DNA of 64,000 bases from Bradyrhizobium niftali (GTDB taxonomy: Bacteria; Pseudomonadota; Alphaproteobacteria; Rhizobiales; Xanthobacteraceae). Below the pieces are notes generated by a model. It saw nothing but the letters and a program-made list of their open reading frames with translations, searched no databases and was not told the origin of the DNA. The DNA lies in NCBI RefSeq assembly GCF_004571025.1, contig NZ_SPQT01000029.1:62001-126000 (forward strand), written 5' to 3'. This document shows positions 24,378 to 33,361 of this stretch, piece by piece (positions within the stretch are counted from its first letter, which is position 1; every line of letters begins with the position of its first letter). The position numbers were made by a program, and so were the translations under genes.

Positions 24378-27300
24378 ATGAGCTTACTTACGCGAGCGCG
24401 CGAGGCATTTTCCGTGGGCGACGTCGCCGATCCACTCGGCCGTTCGCTGCTCGTCGAACAATTTTCCATCCTTCGCAAGCAGGTCCCGGTTCTCTACGCG
24501 GTCCTGCTAGTTGACAGTATCAGCGTAGGGCTGGTCCTCCCATCAAGCATCTCGGCGTGGCTGAGGTTTGCCTTGCCTGGGGCCCTGCTCGCGGTCTGTC
24601 TGCTTCGCTTGAGCCAATGGCTCAGGCTGAAGGATACGGAATTCACACCCGAGCAAGCACATCACCAGCTCACTACGACACGCTTGTTTGCGGTTGTGCT
24701 GAATGGAGGGTTCGTCGTTTGGATCCTGGCACTTTTCGGTACGATTGAACCCAATCTGCGGGCGCCAATTGCCTTGCTGGTCTTCATGGGTTGCGTGGGT
24801 ACCGCTTATTGCCTCGCCAGCTTTCCACCAGCCTCTCGCTTGACAATGCTGATTGCTGGCGCCCCGATCGCGACAATACTGCTCCCGTCGGCCAACGGTA
24901 TGATGATCTCCCTTGGCATCAATCTTCTCCTGCTGCTGGCACTGCTTGGGCGGATGATCAACACCAACTTCCGGTCATTCGTCGAGCTGATCAAGGCGCA
25001 TGGCCGGCTCAGCGAAGAAGGCGCTCGTGCGACCGCCTATGCGGAGCGCTTCGATACGGCGCTCAACAACATGTCACATGGCCTGTGCTTCTTTGACCAG
25101 GAGCAGCGCTTGATTGTGTGCAATCGGCAGTACCTGGAAATCTACGACCTCGATCCGGAAGTGGTTCGGCCCGGCATGAGGCTGAACGACATTGTAGATC
25201 TCCGGTATTCGGCCGGCAGTGCGCCCAAAATGTCGAAGGGAGAATATCTGGTCTGGCGCAACAGTGCCCCCGTTATTGCCCAGAGCTCCGATAGAACGGT
25301 CGAGCTGACAAACGGGCGCGTCGTGCGCATCCGGCATCGGCCTATGGAGGGTAACGGCTGGGTCGCAACCCACGAGGACATCTCCGAACGTTACCGAACC
25401 GAAGCGGCGCTTGCTGATGCGAAGGCTTCGGCCGAAAAAGCCGAAGTAGCCGCACGCGCCGCTCACACGCATCTCACAGAAGCACTCGACGTCGTTCCGG
25501 AGGGCCTCGCTGTATACGATAAGAACGACCGGCTTATTCTTTGGAATCGCCAATACGCGGAGTTCTATGAGGCAAGCCGAGAAGTTCTTGTATCCGGAAC
25601 GTCGTTCGAACAGATCCTGAGGGGTGGGTTGGCTAGAGGCCAGTACCCAGAGGCGGCTGGGAGAGAGGAAGAGTGGCTCGCACAACGCATGGCCCACCAT
25701 CAGTTGCCGCGGCACTCTCACGAGCAGCATCTGGCTGGAGACCGGTGGGTACGCGTCGAGGAGCGACGCACGGTTGATGGTGGAAGCATTGGCGTCCGGA
25801 TCGACATCACCGACTTGAAGCGACGGGAGGCATCGTTCCGCCTCCTGTTCGAAGAAAATCCGCTTCCAATGTGGGTGGCCGACGGCAAGACGCGGCAACT
25901 GCTTGCGGTAAATGGTGCCATGTGCCGTCACTACGGATATGCTCGCGAAGCGCTTCTCGCCATGTCTGAACACCAGCTAGAATGCGAGGACTTGCACGGC
26001 CGCGGCGAACCCGACTACGCGCTGCACATCACGTCTGATGGCGAGGCCATCCAGGTGGTGATCGAGTCGCGACCGCTCGTCTACGACGGCCGCGCGGCTT
26101 ACATGAGCGTTGCGTTCGACGTCACTGACCGCAACAGGGCGCAAGAGAAAATAAGTTATCTAGCCTGCCATGATGCGCTCACGGAGCTGCCCAACAGGGC
26201 GGCGCTCGATCAGCATCTCGCAGACGCTGTGGCGCGAGCGCAGGCGACAGACAACGGCTTTGCTGTGCTCTGCATCGATCTGGACCACTTCAAGGAAATC
26301 AACGATGTCTTTGGTCACGCAATCGGGGACGCCGTTCTGCGGGAAACATCCCGGCGACTGCAAGACGCTGCACAGGGATCCTATGTAGCGCGTGTCGGCG
26401 GCGACGAGTTCATTGGCATTGCGGATCAACTGCCTTTGTCTGCCAGCGCAGAGTTGTTGGCGACGCGAATGCGAGCCCAATTCGGGCGACCGATTGAGGT
26501 CGACGGCCATGCGCTCAAGATCGATTTGTGCGTCGGAGTCGCACTTTTTCCGAGAGACGCCGACAATACCGTCTCCCTGCTCGCAAACGCCGATGCCGCT
26601 CTGTACCGCGCCAAGCACGAGGGCAGGGGGGCCATTCGTCTCTTCACGAGCGCGATGGACCAACAGTTGCGTAATCGCCGGGCACTTGAGCAAGATCTAC
26701 GGCTCGCCGTCGAGCGAGGAGAGCTCTACCTGGACTATCAGCCGCAGCAGGGTCGGGATGGAGGAACCAAGGGCTACGAGGCGCTGGTACGCTGGCGACA
26801 CCCGACTAGAGGCATCATACCGCCTGGAGACTTCATCCCGATCGCGGAGCGGAGTGGATCGATCGCCCAGATCGATGATTGGGTCTTGATGGAGGCCTGC
26901 AGGGAGGCCGCTGGCTGGGAGCAGCCGCTCAGGATTGCTGTCAACGTTTCGGCGGCGCAGTTTCGCCGTGGAGACCTTGAGGCGCAGGTCCGCAAGGCGC
27001 TGCACGACACCGGGCTGTCGGCCTCGCGGCTCGAGCTCGAAATCACCGAGGGCGTCCTGATCGAGGACCTCTCGCGGGCGAAGAAGACGATGCAAGTTCT
27101 CAAGTCGCTCGGGATACTGATCGCTCTCGACGATTTCGGTACCGGGTACTCATCACTGTCGTACCTCGAAGCGTTCCCCCTGGACCGCATCAAGATCGAC
27201 AGAGTCTTCGTTGCCGGCCTAGGCCAGAGCGAACGCGGGCTGGCCATCGTCAGGGCCGTGATCGGTCTCGCCCACGGACTTGGCGTTCCTGTTCTTGCAG

Positions 27301-27452
27301 AGGGCATTGAAACGGACGCTCAGATGTCGCTTTTGCTGTACGAGGGCTGTGATGAGATGCAGGGCTACTTCATCGGCCGGCCTCGGAGCTTAGCCGCAAA
27401 GGTTCCCTCAAGCCGTGGGAAATCTTTAGCGGCACTTCATAGCCAGCGGTAG
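24378..27452 (+). CDS. Membrane PAS-GGDEF-EAL c-di-GMP enzyme
   Basis: A 1024-residue protein. Residues about 25-200 hold roughly six transmembrane segments. Three PAS-type domains follow (starts near 220, 360 and 490; for example NNMSHGLCFFDQEQRLIVCN and VVPEGLAVYDKNDRLILWNR). Then come a GGDEF domain (ARVGGDEFIG, about residue 672) and an EAL domain (YEALVRW, about residue 800, with DDFGTGYSSLSYL and LAEGIET). Both catalytic signatures are intact, so it could make and degrade c-di-GMP in response to a signal sensed by the PAS or membrane part. Met 24378 is chosen because the 63 residues upstream look non-coding. It is a single-gene unit. Confidence 0.85.
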   Translation: MSLLTRAREAFSVGDVADPLGRSLLVEQFSILRKQVPVLYAVLLVDSISVGLVLPSSISAWLRFALPGALLAVCLLRLSQWLRLKDTEFTPEQAHHQLTTTRLFAVVLNGGFVVWILALFGTIEPNLRAPIALLVFMGCVGTAYCLASFPPASRLTMLIAGAPIATILLPSANGMMISLGINLLLLLALLGRMINTNFRSFVELIKAHGRLSEEGARATAYAERFDTALNNMSHGLCFFDQEQRLIVCNRQYLEIYDLDPEVVRPGMRLNDIVDLRYSAGSAPKMSKGEYLVWRNSAPVIAQSSDRTVELTNGRVVRIRHRPMEGNGWVATHEDISERYRTEAALADAKASAEKAEVAARAAHTHLTEALDVVPEGLAVYDKNDRLILWNRQYAEFYEASREVLVSGTSFEQILRGGLARGQYPEAAGREEEWLAQRMAHHQLPRHSHEQHLAGDRWVRVEERRTVDGGSIGVRIDITDLKRREASFRLLFEENPLPMWVADGKTRQLLAVNGAMCRHYGYAREALLAMSEHQLECEDLHGRGEPDYALHITSDGEAIQVVIESRPLVYDGRAAYMSVAFDVTDRNRAQEKISYLACHDALTELPNRAALDQHLADAVARAQATDNGFAVLCIDLDHFKEINDVFGHAIGDAVLRETSRRLQDAAQGSYVARVGGDEFIGIADQLPLSASAELLATRMRAQFGRPIEVDGHALKIDLCVGVALFPRDADNTVSLLANADAALYRAKHEGRGAIRLFTSAMDQQLRNRRALEQDLRLAVERGELYLDYQPQQGRDGGTKGYEALVRWRHPTRGIIPPGDFIPIAERSGSIAQIDDWVLMEACREAAGWEQPLRIAVNVSAAQFRRGDLEAQVRKALHDTGLSASRLELEITEGVLIEDLSRAKKTMQVLKSLGILIALDDFGTGYSSLSYLEAFPLDRIKIDRVFVAGLGQSERGLAIVRAVIGLAHGLGVPVLAEGIETDAQMSLLLYEGCDEMQGYFIGRPRSLAAKVPSSRGKSLAALHSQR

Positions 27453-28017
27453 CGTCGTACGGTCGAGAGCCACTGCCGACGCCGCACGCCTCGCGCCAAG
27501 GCACGCGCGCATGTTGAGTGCGTGGCCTTCGCAAACAGGGCAACCGAGCCACACGACGTTCAGATGAAGGCCTGAGGATTTCTTACGTTATGAGCGGCTG
27601 CGTTGTAAGTGCGATGTTGTTTTTCAATGACGCTGGTGGAGTCGTAGCGCAGCGCTGCAGGCAGTCAAACTCATTTGCGCTTCAGGGTGATCCGGCGCAA
27701 TGGAATGCCATACTGCCAAGCTCGAACTCTGATCGATGCTTCGCTAGCCGCGGCCGTCCTTACGTTTGTCGCCGAGCCGCGGTGTCGGTTTGGCGAAGTG
27801 CACCCCATCCGACATCGCACTCCGTTCGCGCATCTAATCGAAGTGATCGACCACGACACCTTCAGGCCGGATGGCAACACCTTATTCTCACGTCCGGATC
27901 GAATATCTTCTCATTAGAAATTGATATCAGCCGTATAGTTGGCGTCTCCCAAGCGATTCCGGCATTAAGTTCAAGTAGGAATCGTCTGTGTACGAGAAAA
28001 ATGCCCGCGAAGGGTGA
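27453..28017. other. Region without a convincing gene
   Basis: About 560 bases between the GGDEF-EAL gene and the IS66 fragment. The open frames are short, rich in Arg and Ser, and show no motif. It probably contains further worn IS material. Confidence 0.4.
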
Positions 28018-28290
28018 AAAGGGAAAACCGTCTCTCCGATCGCGCTGGAGGCGATCAGACGCCTCGATGCGTTGTTCGATCCCGAACGCGCCATCAACGG
28101 CCGCGGCGCCGACCAGCGGCGCGCCCTGCGCCAGGAACAGAGCAAGCCGCCTCTCCAGGACATGCACACCAGGTTGCTACGTGAGCGCAAAACGCTCTCG
28201 CGTTCCTCCAGGGTCCTGAAGCCCCTGAATTACATGCTCAGGCCACGGGACGACTTCGCCCGCTTCCTCGACAACGGCTGGATCTGCTAG
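28018..28290 (+). pseudogene. IS66-family transposase (TnpC) fragment
   Basis: The frame reads PIALEAIRRLDALFDPERAI, then NGRGADQRRALRQEQSKPPL, and later PLNYMLRPRDDFARFLDNGWIC before a stop. This matches the segment of IS66 TnpC that precedes the last catalytic Glu (normally followed by TNNAAER). It is cut off on both sides, with stops at 28015 and 28290. Confidence 0.75.
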
Positions 28291-28342
28291 AGTTGCCACG
28301 GGCAGATTTTGGCCTCGCTAAGGTCGCGCAAGAAGGTTGAAA

Positions 28343-28735
28343 TTACCGTACGCGCGTAAATACATCCGCGCCCTTCAACTTGCTAGGCCTACCTTTCTTA
28401 TCAACATAAAAGAGCGTCCAAGACGTTGGCATCTGAGACCCGTTAATTTTTCCAACCCAGCGGGTAAAGGAATTGCACTGGGCAAAAGTAACAACAAAAT
28501 ACAAGCCGGTTGGACTAACGGCTCCCGCTGCAGGATAAGGGACGCCCTGGCACGCAAATCCTTGAGCATGGTTTGTGAAAATCCCTTGTATAGCCCCGCT
28601 ATTGGCGGACCAAATAAAGAGTTCCGAACCTCGTTCATTTTTCCAATATGACGGAGCAGGAAGCCCCTGCGCCATGGCCTCGGCGGAAAGCAACAAGGAT
28701 TGGACGAGCAGCAAGAGTCCCAGAAGTCTTTTCAT
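28343..28735 (-). CDS. Secreted avidin-family biotin-binding protein (bradavidin II-like)
   Basis: A 130-residue protein. MKRLLGLLLLVQSLLLSAEA plus MAQ is a signal peptide. The mature part LPAPSYWKNERGSELFIWSA begins like rhizobial avidins: Trp, Asn and Ser at the positions of the first biotin-contacting strand. It continues with FTNHAQGFACQGVPYPAAG, FVVTFAQCNSFTRWVGKING and PTSWTLFYVDKKGRP, giving the repeating strands, the biotin-stacking Trp residues and one Cys pair. Size and sequence fit bradavidin II, known from Bradyrhizobium. It should bind biotin outside the cell or in the periplasm; the biological purpose is unknown. It is isolated among IS remnants. Confidence 0.85.
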   Translation of the reverse strand: MKRLLGLLLLVQSLLLSAEAMAQGLPAPSYWKNERGSELFIWSANSGAIQGIFTNHAQGFACQGVPYPAAGAVSPTGLYFVVTFAQCNSFTRWVGKINGSQMPTSWTLFYVDKKGRPSKLKGADVFTRVR

Positions 28736-28968
28736 GTTGAAGCCCCAAAAGCGTCGTCTGAAGATCATGTAATTTTGTACAACTTGAGGTGACGTTCGCG
28801 GCTCTTATCTCGCATTCGGCAAAGGAATGCGGCGCATATGCGCCAAGTCGCGCTGGATCGCAGCGCAGTCGGACTCAGTGAGTCCGCCCAGTCCGGGCAC
28901 CGCACCCCTTTGCTTCATCTTTCTGCTTATGCCGGACAATTGCTTTGCCCCGCGCTGATCGGGCGGAC

Positions 28969-29064
28969 GTCACGAAGAAACTGCCGTTCCACCTTCCGCT
29001 CGATGTGCGCGCCTCGCGGCTTTCTGCGGGCGAGAAGCAGAAAGCCGAGATCGTCAAGCAGTTC
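28969..29064 (+). pseudogene. Fragment of a BMP-type ABC ATPase
   Basis: The segment encodes VTKKLPFHLPLDVRASRLSA then GEKQKAEIVKQ, the region just before and including the ABC signature. It is homologous to residues around 125-155 of the ATPase at 13435-14949, and 39 consecutive bases ending at GTCAAGCAG are the same in both. The rest of the gene is absent. Confidence 0.7.
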
Positions 29065-29071
29065 TGCGGCC

Positions 29072-29140
29072 CTCGAAGCTGCACAGCGTGTATTCGTTAC
29101 GCCACAGCTTCAAAGACGGCCTATTCGCTGCGGAAGAGGT
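29072..29140 (+). pseudogene. Possible tyrosine-recombinase scrap
   Basis: Directly after the ABC fragment one frame reads KLHSVYSLRHSFKDGLFAAE. The SLRHSFKD stretch is like the HxLRHxF box of phage-type integrases. It is too short for certainty. Confidence 0.3.
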
Positions 29141-29266
29141 CGGCAACCGGAGGAAGCTCACCCTCTCCGCTGAATTCATATATCCGTCGAATATTGTGTC
29201 CACTTAAGCTATTGAAAATGTTGGACGTGAACCGTCCCGGGTTTGCCGGAGGCCATTTGGTTTAAG

Positions 29267-30238
29267 TTAAGCTGCCATGGCCGGTTGTTCAGCATGGCGT
29301 AGTAGCGTTGCTCGGCTTCGGCCGGCGGGATGTTTCCGATGGGCTCCAGGAGCCGTCGGTTGTTGAACCAGTCGACTTATTCGAGAGTGGCGAACTCGAC
29401 GGCCTCGAAGCTGCGCCATGGCCCGCGCCGATGGATCACCTCGGCCTTGTAGAGACCGTTGATGGTTTCGGCGAGAGCGTTGTCGTAGAAATCTCCGACA
29501 CTGCCGACAGAAGGCTCGACGCCGGTCTCAGCCAGGCGCTCGGTGTACTTAATGGATACGTATCGGCGCCTTACAACGTTCATCGCAACCTCCAACCTCC
29601 GAGTGTTGCGACGACCGTTTGAATCCGCCTTGGCTGCCCCTGTCGCTGTGGTGCACGAGCCCGCTACGATGGACCGGCCGTCGATCATGTAGTGCCTGCT
29701 CCAGCGCATCGAGCACGAAGCCTGCATGCGCCGTGCGCGAGGCCCGCCAGCCGACGATCCTGCGGGCATAGGCATCGATGACGAAGGCGACGTAGACGAA
29801 GCCGGCCCAGGTCGCGACATAGGTGAAGTCGGAGAGCCAAAGGACGTTCGGCCGTGGCGCCTTGAACTGGCGGTTGACGTGATCCAGCGGGCATGGCGCC
29901 GCCTTGTCGCTGATCGTGGTCTTGACGGATTTGCCGCGGATGACCCCTTGCAAACCCATGTCCCGCATTAATCGCGATACTGTGCAACGGGCAACATCGA
30001 AGCCTTCGCGTTTGAGCTGGCGCCAGACCTTGCGCACACCGTAGACGGAGAAGTTCTGGTCGAAGACGCGACGAACCTCGACCTTCAGAGCGGCATCCTG
30101 CCTGGCGCGCGCCGACCGCTTGGCCGGATCGCGCCGCTTGGCCACATGGGCGTGGTAGGTCGAGGGGGCGATCGGCAGGACCTTGCAGATCGGCTCGACC
30201 CCATGCGCCCCACGATGATCATCAATGAAGGCGATCAT
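29267..30238 (-). pseudogene. IS3 OrfB (DDE transposase), broken
   Basis: Starts MIAFIDDHRGAHGVEPICKV, contains the HTH_21 region and the DDE core (WLSDFTYVATWAGFVYVAFV; HHSDRGSQ). After SDRGSQ about 67 bases are inserted, shifting the frame; the normal sequence resumes as YVSIKYTERLAETGVEPSVG and DFYDNALAETINGLYKAE. A TAA stop then replaces the Trp codon in TLEWVDWFN. A further small indel near YYAML moves the last residues out of frame. At least three lesions, so no active transposase. Confidence 0.8.
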
Positions 30239-30564
30239 GGCTTGGACCGGCGGTCGAGCTCCGCCATCGCAAAATAAGCGCTCGCCTTGCGCAGGATCTC
30301 GTTGGCCTGTCGAAGCTCACGGTTCTCCCGTTCCAGGGCCTTCAGCTTCTCGGCCATCTAAGTCGGAACGCCGGTCCGCTGCCCGCTGTCGATCTCGGCC
30401 TTCTTGACCCAGTCATGAAGCGTTTGCCGTGTGCAGCCGATCTTGCCCGCAATCGATGTCACCGCCGCCCAGCGCGAAGGGTGCTCGCCGGCGTGATCCA
30501 GAACCATCCGAACCGCGCGGTCCCGGAACTCTGGCGAAAACTTGTTCGTCGTCTTGCTTGTCAT
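30235..30564 (-). pseudogene. IS3 OrfA (helix-turn-helix), broken by a stop
   Basis: Starts MTSKTTNKFSPEFRDRAVRM and carries the HTH GKIGCTRQTLHDWVKKAE. A TAG interrupts the frame after GVPT, and the leucine-zipper part (MAEKLKALERENRELRQANE) continues in the same frame to its natural stop, which overlaps the orfB start. A single base change probably made the stop. Confidence 0.8.
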
Positions 30565-30614
30565 GGCTCCATCCTCTCAGGAGTTGGAGCCTCCGGCAAA
30601 CCCGGGGCGGTTCA

Positions 30615-30878
30615 GATCGCGCCTCCGTGGAGCTGCACGAGCTAGGTAGAAGCCGCTAACGTGCTTGACAGGTAAATGCACGCCTTACGAAGAACGATCT
30701 TAGTACTCGGATGGGATGCCCATCTTCCCAAATAGCGCAATGGGAGGCCACCACGGAACGATAGCAGATAGCCGTCGTAGAAATAGCTTTGCGCGGCGAC
30801 TGGGGGCCGCCGCGCAGCAGGACCATGTGCTTGTCGAGCCGATCGTTGAAGTCCAGGCCGGCGGTGAAAAAGCATTCT
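30615..30878. other. Junction between IS3 element and biosynthetic operon
   Basis: 264 bases between the IS right end and the stop codon of the MFS gene. A minus-strand frame reads FFTAGLDFNDRLDKHMVLLR and on but has no recognised family. It could be the worn remnant of a further cluster gene or plain spacer. Confidence 0.3.
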
Positions 30879-32126
30879 CTAGGATCGCTCGACATCAATG
30901 CCATCCTGCGTGGCCTTCCGGCCACCAATATCCAGCATCTTGCTGCGAAAACGGTACAGCCACATCGCACCCAGACCATAAAGGGCGGCAATTCCCGCGA
31001 AAGCGAACGTGTTGTGAAGCTCCGCGCTGCCGAGCACAACGCCAACAAAGTTGCCGAGTGCTTCTCCGAGACCCATACCGATGGCGTTGATGCCGAGCAA
31101 GGCGAGGTGATCCCTTCCCGGGGTATTCTGGACAAGCAACACCGACAACGACGGCAGGGCGACAATCTCCACGACCGTCAACAATGCGACGGCGAGGTAG
31201 AGCGTGAACAGGTTCACGAACCCTGATAGCAGCGCGAAACACGCCAGGACCAGGACCGCCGACAAGATCAGCGACCCGACATCGTCGACATGCGCGCGCT
31301 CGAGCGTCTTCATCAGCGGCATCGATGCCCCTACCACCAAGGCGGCATTGAGGCCGGCAATCGTCCAAACGATTTCCGGGCCGGCCAACAAGCGGCCTAG
31401 CACGATCGGCGCAAACGAAAAGATCTGTGCCAGGGCGAACCACGTGAAGGCAGTCGCCACGAATACCAAGCGAAGGTCGGACCGCGTTGCGCTGTGCAGC
31501 AGCGACTTCCACCAGTTGCCGCCGCGGTCCAGTACTGGCAGCTCGTTCCCCAAAAAGGCATGGCAGACCAACCCACCCGACACCATCACCAAGCCGGTGA
31601 CGAGGAAGGGGGCGTTCGGCGCCATTTGCACGTACAGCAGGCTCGAGAGCAACGGTCCGAGCGTGGCAGCGATATTCGTCCCCACGGCGAGCTTCACTAG
31701 CATCAAACGGAGAGATTGATCCTCGCGCAGGCGAACCGTAATTACGCGCAGCAGCAAGCTGCACGACCCGTAAGCGGTGCCGACCATAAACAGTCCGAGC
31801 GCGGTCCCGACAAACGCGGCGCTCTCCGCCACGATGATATAGCCCGCCCCCATCACGAGATAGGTTGTCGTCAGGGCACAACGCGTGGGAATGCGGTCCA
31901 GTAGTGGAGCGAATAAGGCGCGCGACGCTCGGCCGGAAGCGGACAGGAGCAGCAACAGAGTACCGACCTGAGCCGCCGAGAGCGATCGGTCGAGGAGATA
32001 GACGCCGAGCACAGAGAGCGGCGCAAAGTAGCCGTAGTTATTGAGAAAATTCTGAGCGAACACGTTCCAGAACATACGCTGCGCGGGCTTCGGTTGGAGC
32101 ATGGTTGCGCGCGGGCTGTTCATCAT
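30879..32126 (-). CDS. MFS transporter, probable exporter of the cluster product
   Basis: A 415-residue major facilitator protein with about twelve transmembrane segments in two halves. The loop after TM2 carries a basic motif-A-like stretch (APLLDRIPTRCALTT), and TM4-5 include GTAYGSCSLLLRVITVRLRE. Its ATG overlaps the stop of the ATP-grasp gene by four bases, so it is translated with the biosynthetic genes. Efflux of the product, or self-protection, is the natural role. It is the last gene of the operon; the IS3 remnant lies 265 bases downstream. Confidence 0.75.
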   Translation of the reverse strand: MMNSPRATMLQPKPAQRMFWNVFAQNFLNNYGYFAPLSVLGVYLLDRSLSAAQVGTLLLLLSASGRASRALFAPLLDRIPTRCALTTTYLVMGAGYIIVAESAAFVGTALGLFMVGTAYGSCSLLLRVITVRLREDQSLRLMLVKLAVGTNIAATLGPLLSSLLYVQMAPNAPFLVTGLVMVSGGLVCHAFLGNELPVLDRGGNWWKSLLHSATRSDLRLVFVATAFTWFALAQIFSFAPIVLGRLLAGPEIVWTIAGLNAALVVGASMPLMKTLERAHVDDVGSLILSAVLVLACFALLSGFVNLFTLYLAVALLTVVEIVALPSLSVLLVQNTPGRDHLALLGINAIGMGLGEALGNFVGVVLGSAELHNTFAFAGIAALYGLGAMWLYRFRSKMLDIGGRKATQDGIDVERS

Positions 32127-33361
32127 TGAACGGTGATGGCGACCGCCATGATCATGCGCTCGAGCCGGTCCTTAACTTCGGTGGCGCTCGCCCCGGTGGC
32201 AAGCACATGACCAACGCGGTCGAACGAGTGGCGGACGGGCTTCACGGTGTCACCGACTTTGATCAACAGCGCGGCACCGGCATAGCCAGGCATTTCGGGC
32301 AGACGGTCATATCCGGTGATTTCCGTCACCCTGCCGGCGGGCGGGACGAAGTATCGGATGCCGGCGGCTCCGCAGTGGGCCGCGGGAAGCATCACCACGC
32401 CGGCATCAGCGCACAGCATCTGGGCAAACACGCTGCCGTAATAAGCGATCCCGGTCACGTGCTGTGTCAGGTGCGTAATGTAGTCGCCTCCGGGTCGGGA
32501 GTGAATTTCCCCCATGACGATCTCGCCGGCATCGCAAGCCCAGAACTCCGCATGAAACATGCCGAAAGTCAGACCGATGGCATGCACGGCGCTCTGCACG
32601 ACCGTGATCGCGCGCTCACGCAAAGCAGACGGAAGATGGGCCGGCGCGACATGGCCGCACTCGACGAAATTGCCACCGCCGATCACGAATTTTTGCGTCA
32701 AGCTCAAGACCCTCGGCAAGCCACGGACACACAAGCCCTCCGCGCTGAACTCCCGGCCCTCGACGAACGATTCGAGCAAGAAGGGCCGCTCGCTTGCCGG
32801 CCTGAGCTGCGCAAGCGCAGTGGCAAGAGCCGTCGCGCTATCCACCAGAAAGACGTTCTCGCTGCCATACCCGATCATCGGCTTAAGGATGAGTTTGCGA
32901 TGCCGGCGCGAGAGCTCGGCAAACGCCTGATCGATTGCCTCGCCGGATCGGCACAGCCTGGCTTCCGGCTGGGCAAATCCGGCCGCCCGCAAGGTGTCTC
33001 GGCAGACAAACTTGTTGGTGGTGCACTCATGCGCACGCTCGCTGGGGCCCTTGAATCCAAAGCGGCGAACGAGCGCGGCGATCGCCGGCTGCGCTTTTTC
33101 TTTGAAGCTGAATGCTCCGGCAAGAAGGTCGCGTCGGGGATATTTGCCAACCCACTTGAGACAGGCGCTCACATCCTCGAAGTCGAGGGGATGGACCTCA
33201 TCGGCGAGATCATGCAATTGAATGGCCTGCTCGAGACGCTTGGGCGTGTCCGTCAACACCACCCGCAAGCCTTGCGCCCGCGCCTGATCATAGAGGTGAC
33301 GGGACTGAATCTCGCTCTCTCCGCCCAAGACCAGCAGTGCCTTCTTCCGCATCGTCATCAC
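32123..33361 (-). CDS. ATP-grasp ligase (cluster enzyme)
   Basis: A 412-residue ATP-grasp protein. It has a Rossmann-like N-terminal domain (KALLVLGGESEIQSRHLYDQ), the ATP-binding lid with Lys in HRKLILKPMIGYGSENVF, and the catalytic Glu/Asn block in MGEIHSRPGGDYI near residue 290. Such enzymes activate a carboxylate as acyl-phosphate and join it to an amine, so it probably forms an amide bond in the product. The same SRPGGDYI-type motif occurs in the second ATP-grasp at 34488, showing they are related. The start lies about 70 bases inside the end of the dehydrogenase gene; Met 33352 is an alternative. Confidence 0.75.
   Translation of the reverse strand: MMTMRKKALLVLGGESEIQSRHLYDQARAQGLRVVLTDTPKRLEQAIQLHDLADEVHPLDFEDVSACLKWVGKYPRRDLLAGAFSFKEKAQPAIAALVRRFGFKGPSERAHECTTNKFVCRDTLRAAGFAQPEARLCRSGEAIDQAFAELSRRHRKLILKPMIGYGSENVFLVDSATALATALAQLRPASERPFLLESFVEGREFSAEGLCVRGLPRVLSLTQKFVIGGGNFVECGHVAPAHLPSALRERAITVVQSAVHAIGLTFGMFHAEFWACDAGEIVMGEIHSRPGGDYITHLTQHVTGIAYYGSVFAQMLCADAGVVMLPAAHCGAAGIRYFVPPAGRVTEITGYDRLPEMPGYAGAALLIKVGDTVKPVRHSFDRVGHVLATGASATEVKDRLERMIMAVAITVQ

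Larger units (their letters stand above)
28736..29227. other. Recombination scar with gene fragments
   Basis: No intact gene. It contains a 96-base ABC ATPase fragment (28969-29064) and a possible tyrosine-recombinase scrap (about 29072-29140), joined directly to each other and bordered by the IS3 element starting at 29228. Confidence 0.5.
29228..30614 (-). mobile_element. IS3-family insertion sequence, decayed
   Basis: About 1387 bases bounded by near-perfect 26-base inverted repeats. The left one starts TGAACCGTCCCGGG and runs 29228-29253. The right one ends GGGGCGGTTCA and runs 30589-30614. They differ at one position. TGA...TCA ends and the orfA/orfB arrangement on the minus strand place it in the IS3 family. 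No target-site duplication is visible in the flanks. Both open frames are broken, so the copy is dead unless helped in trans. Confidence 0.85.
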
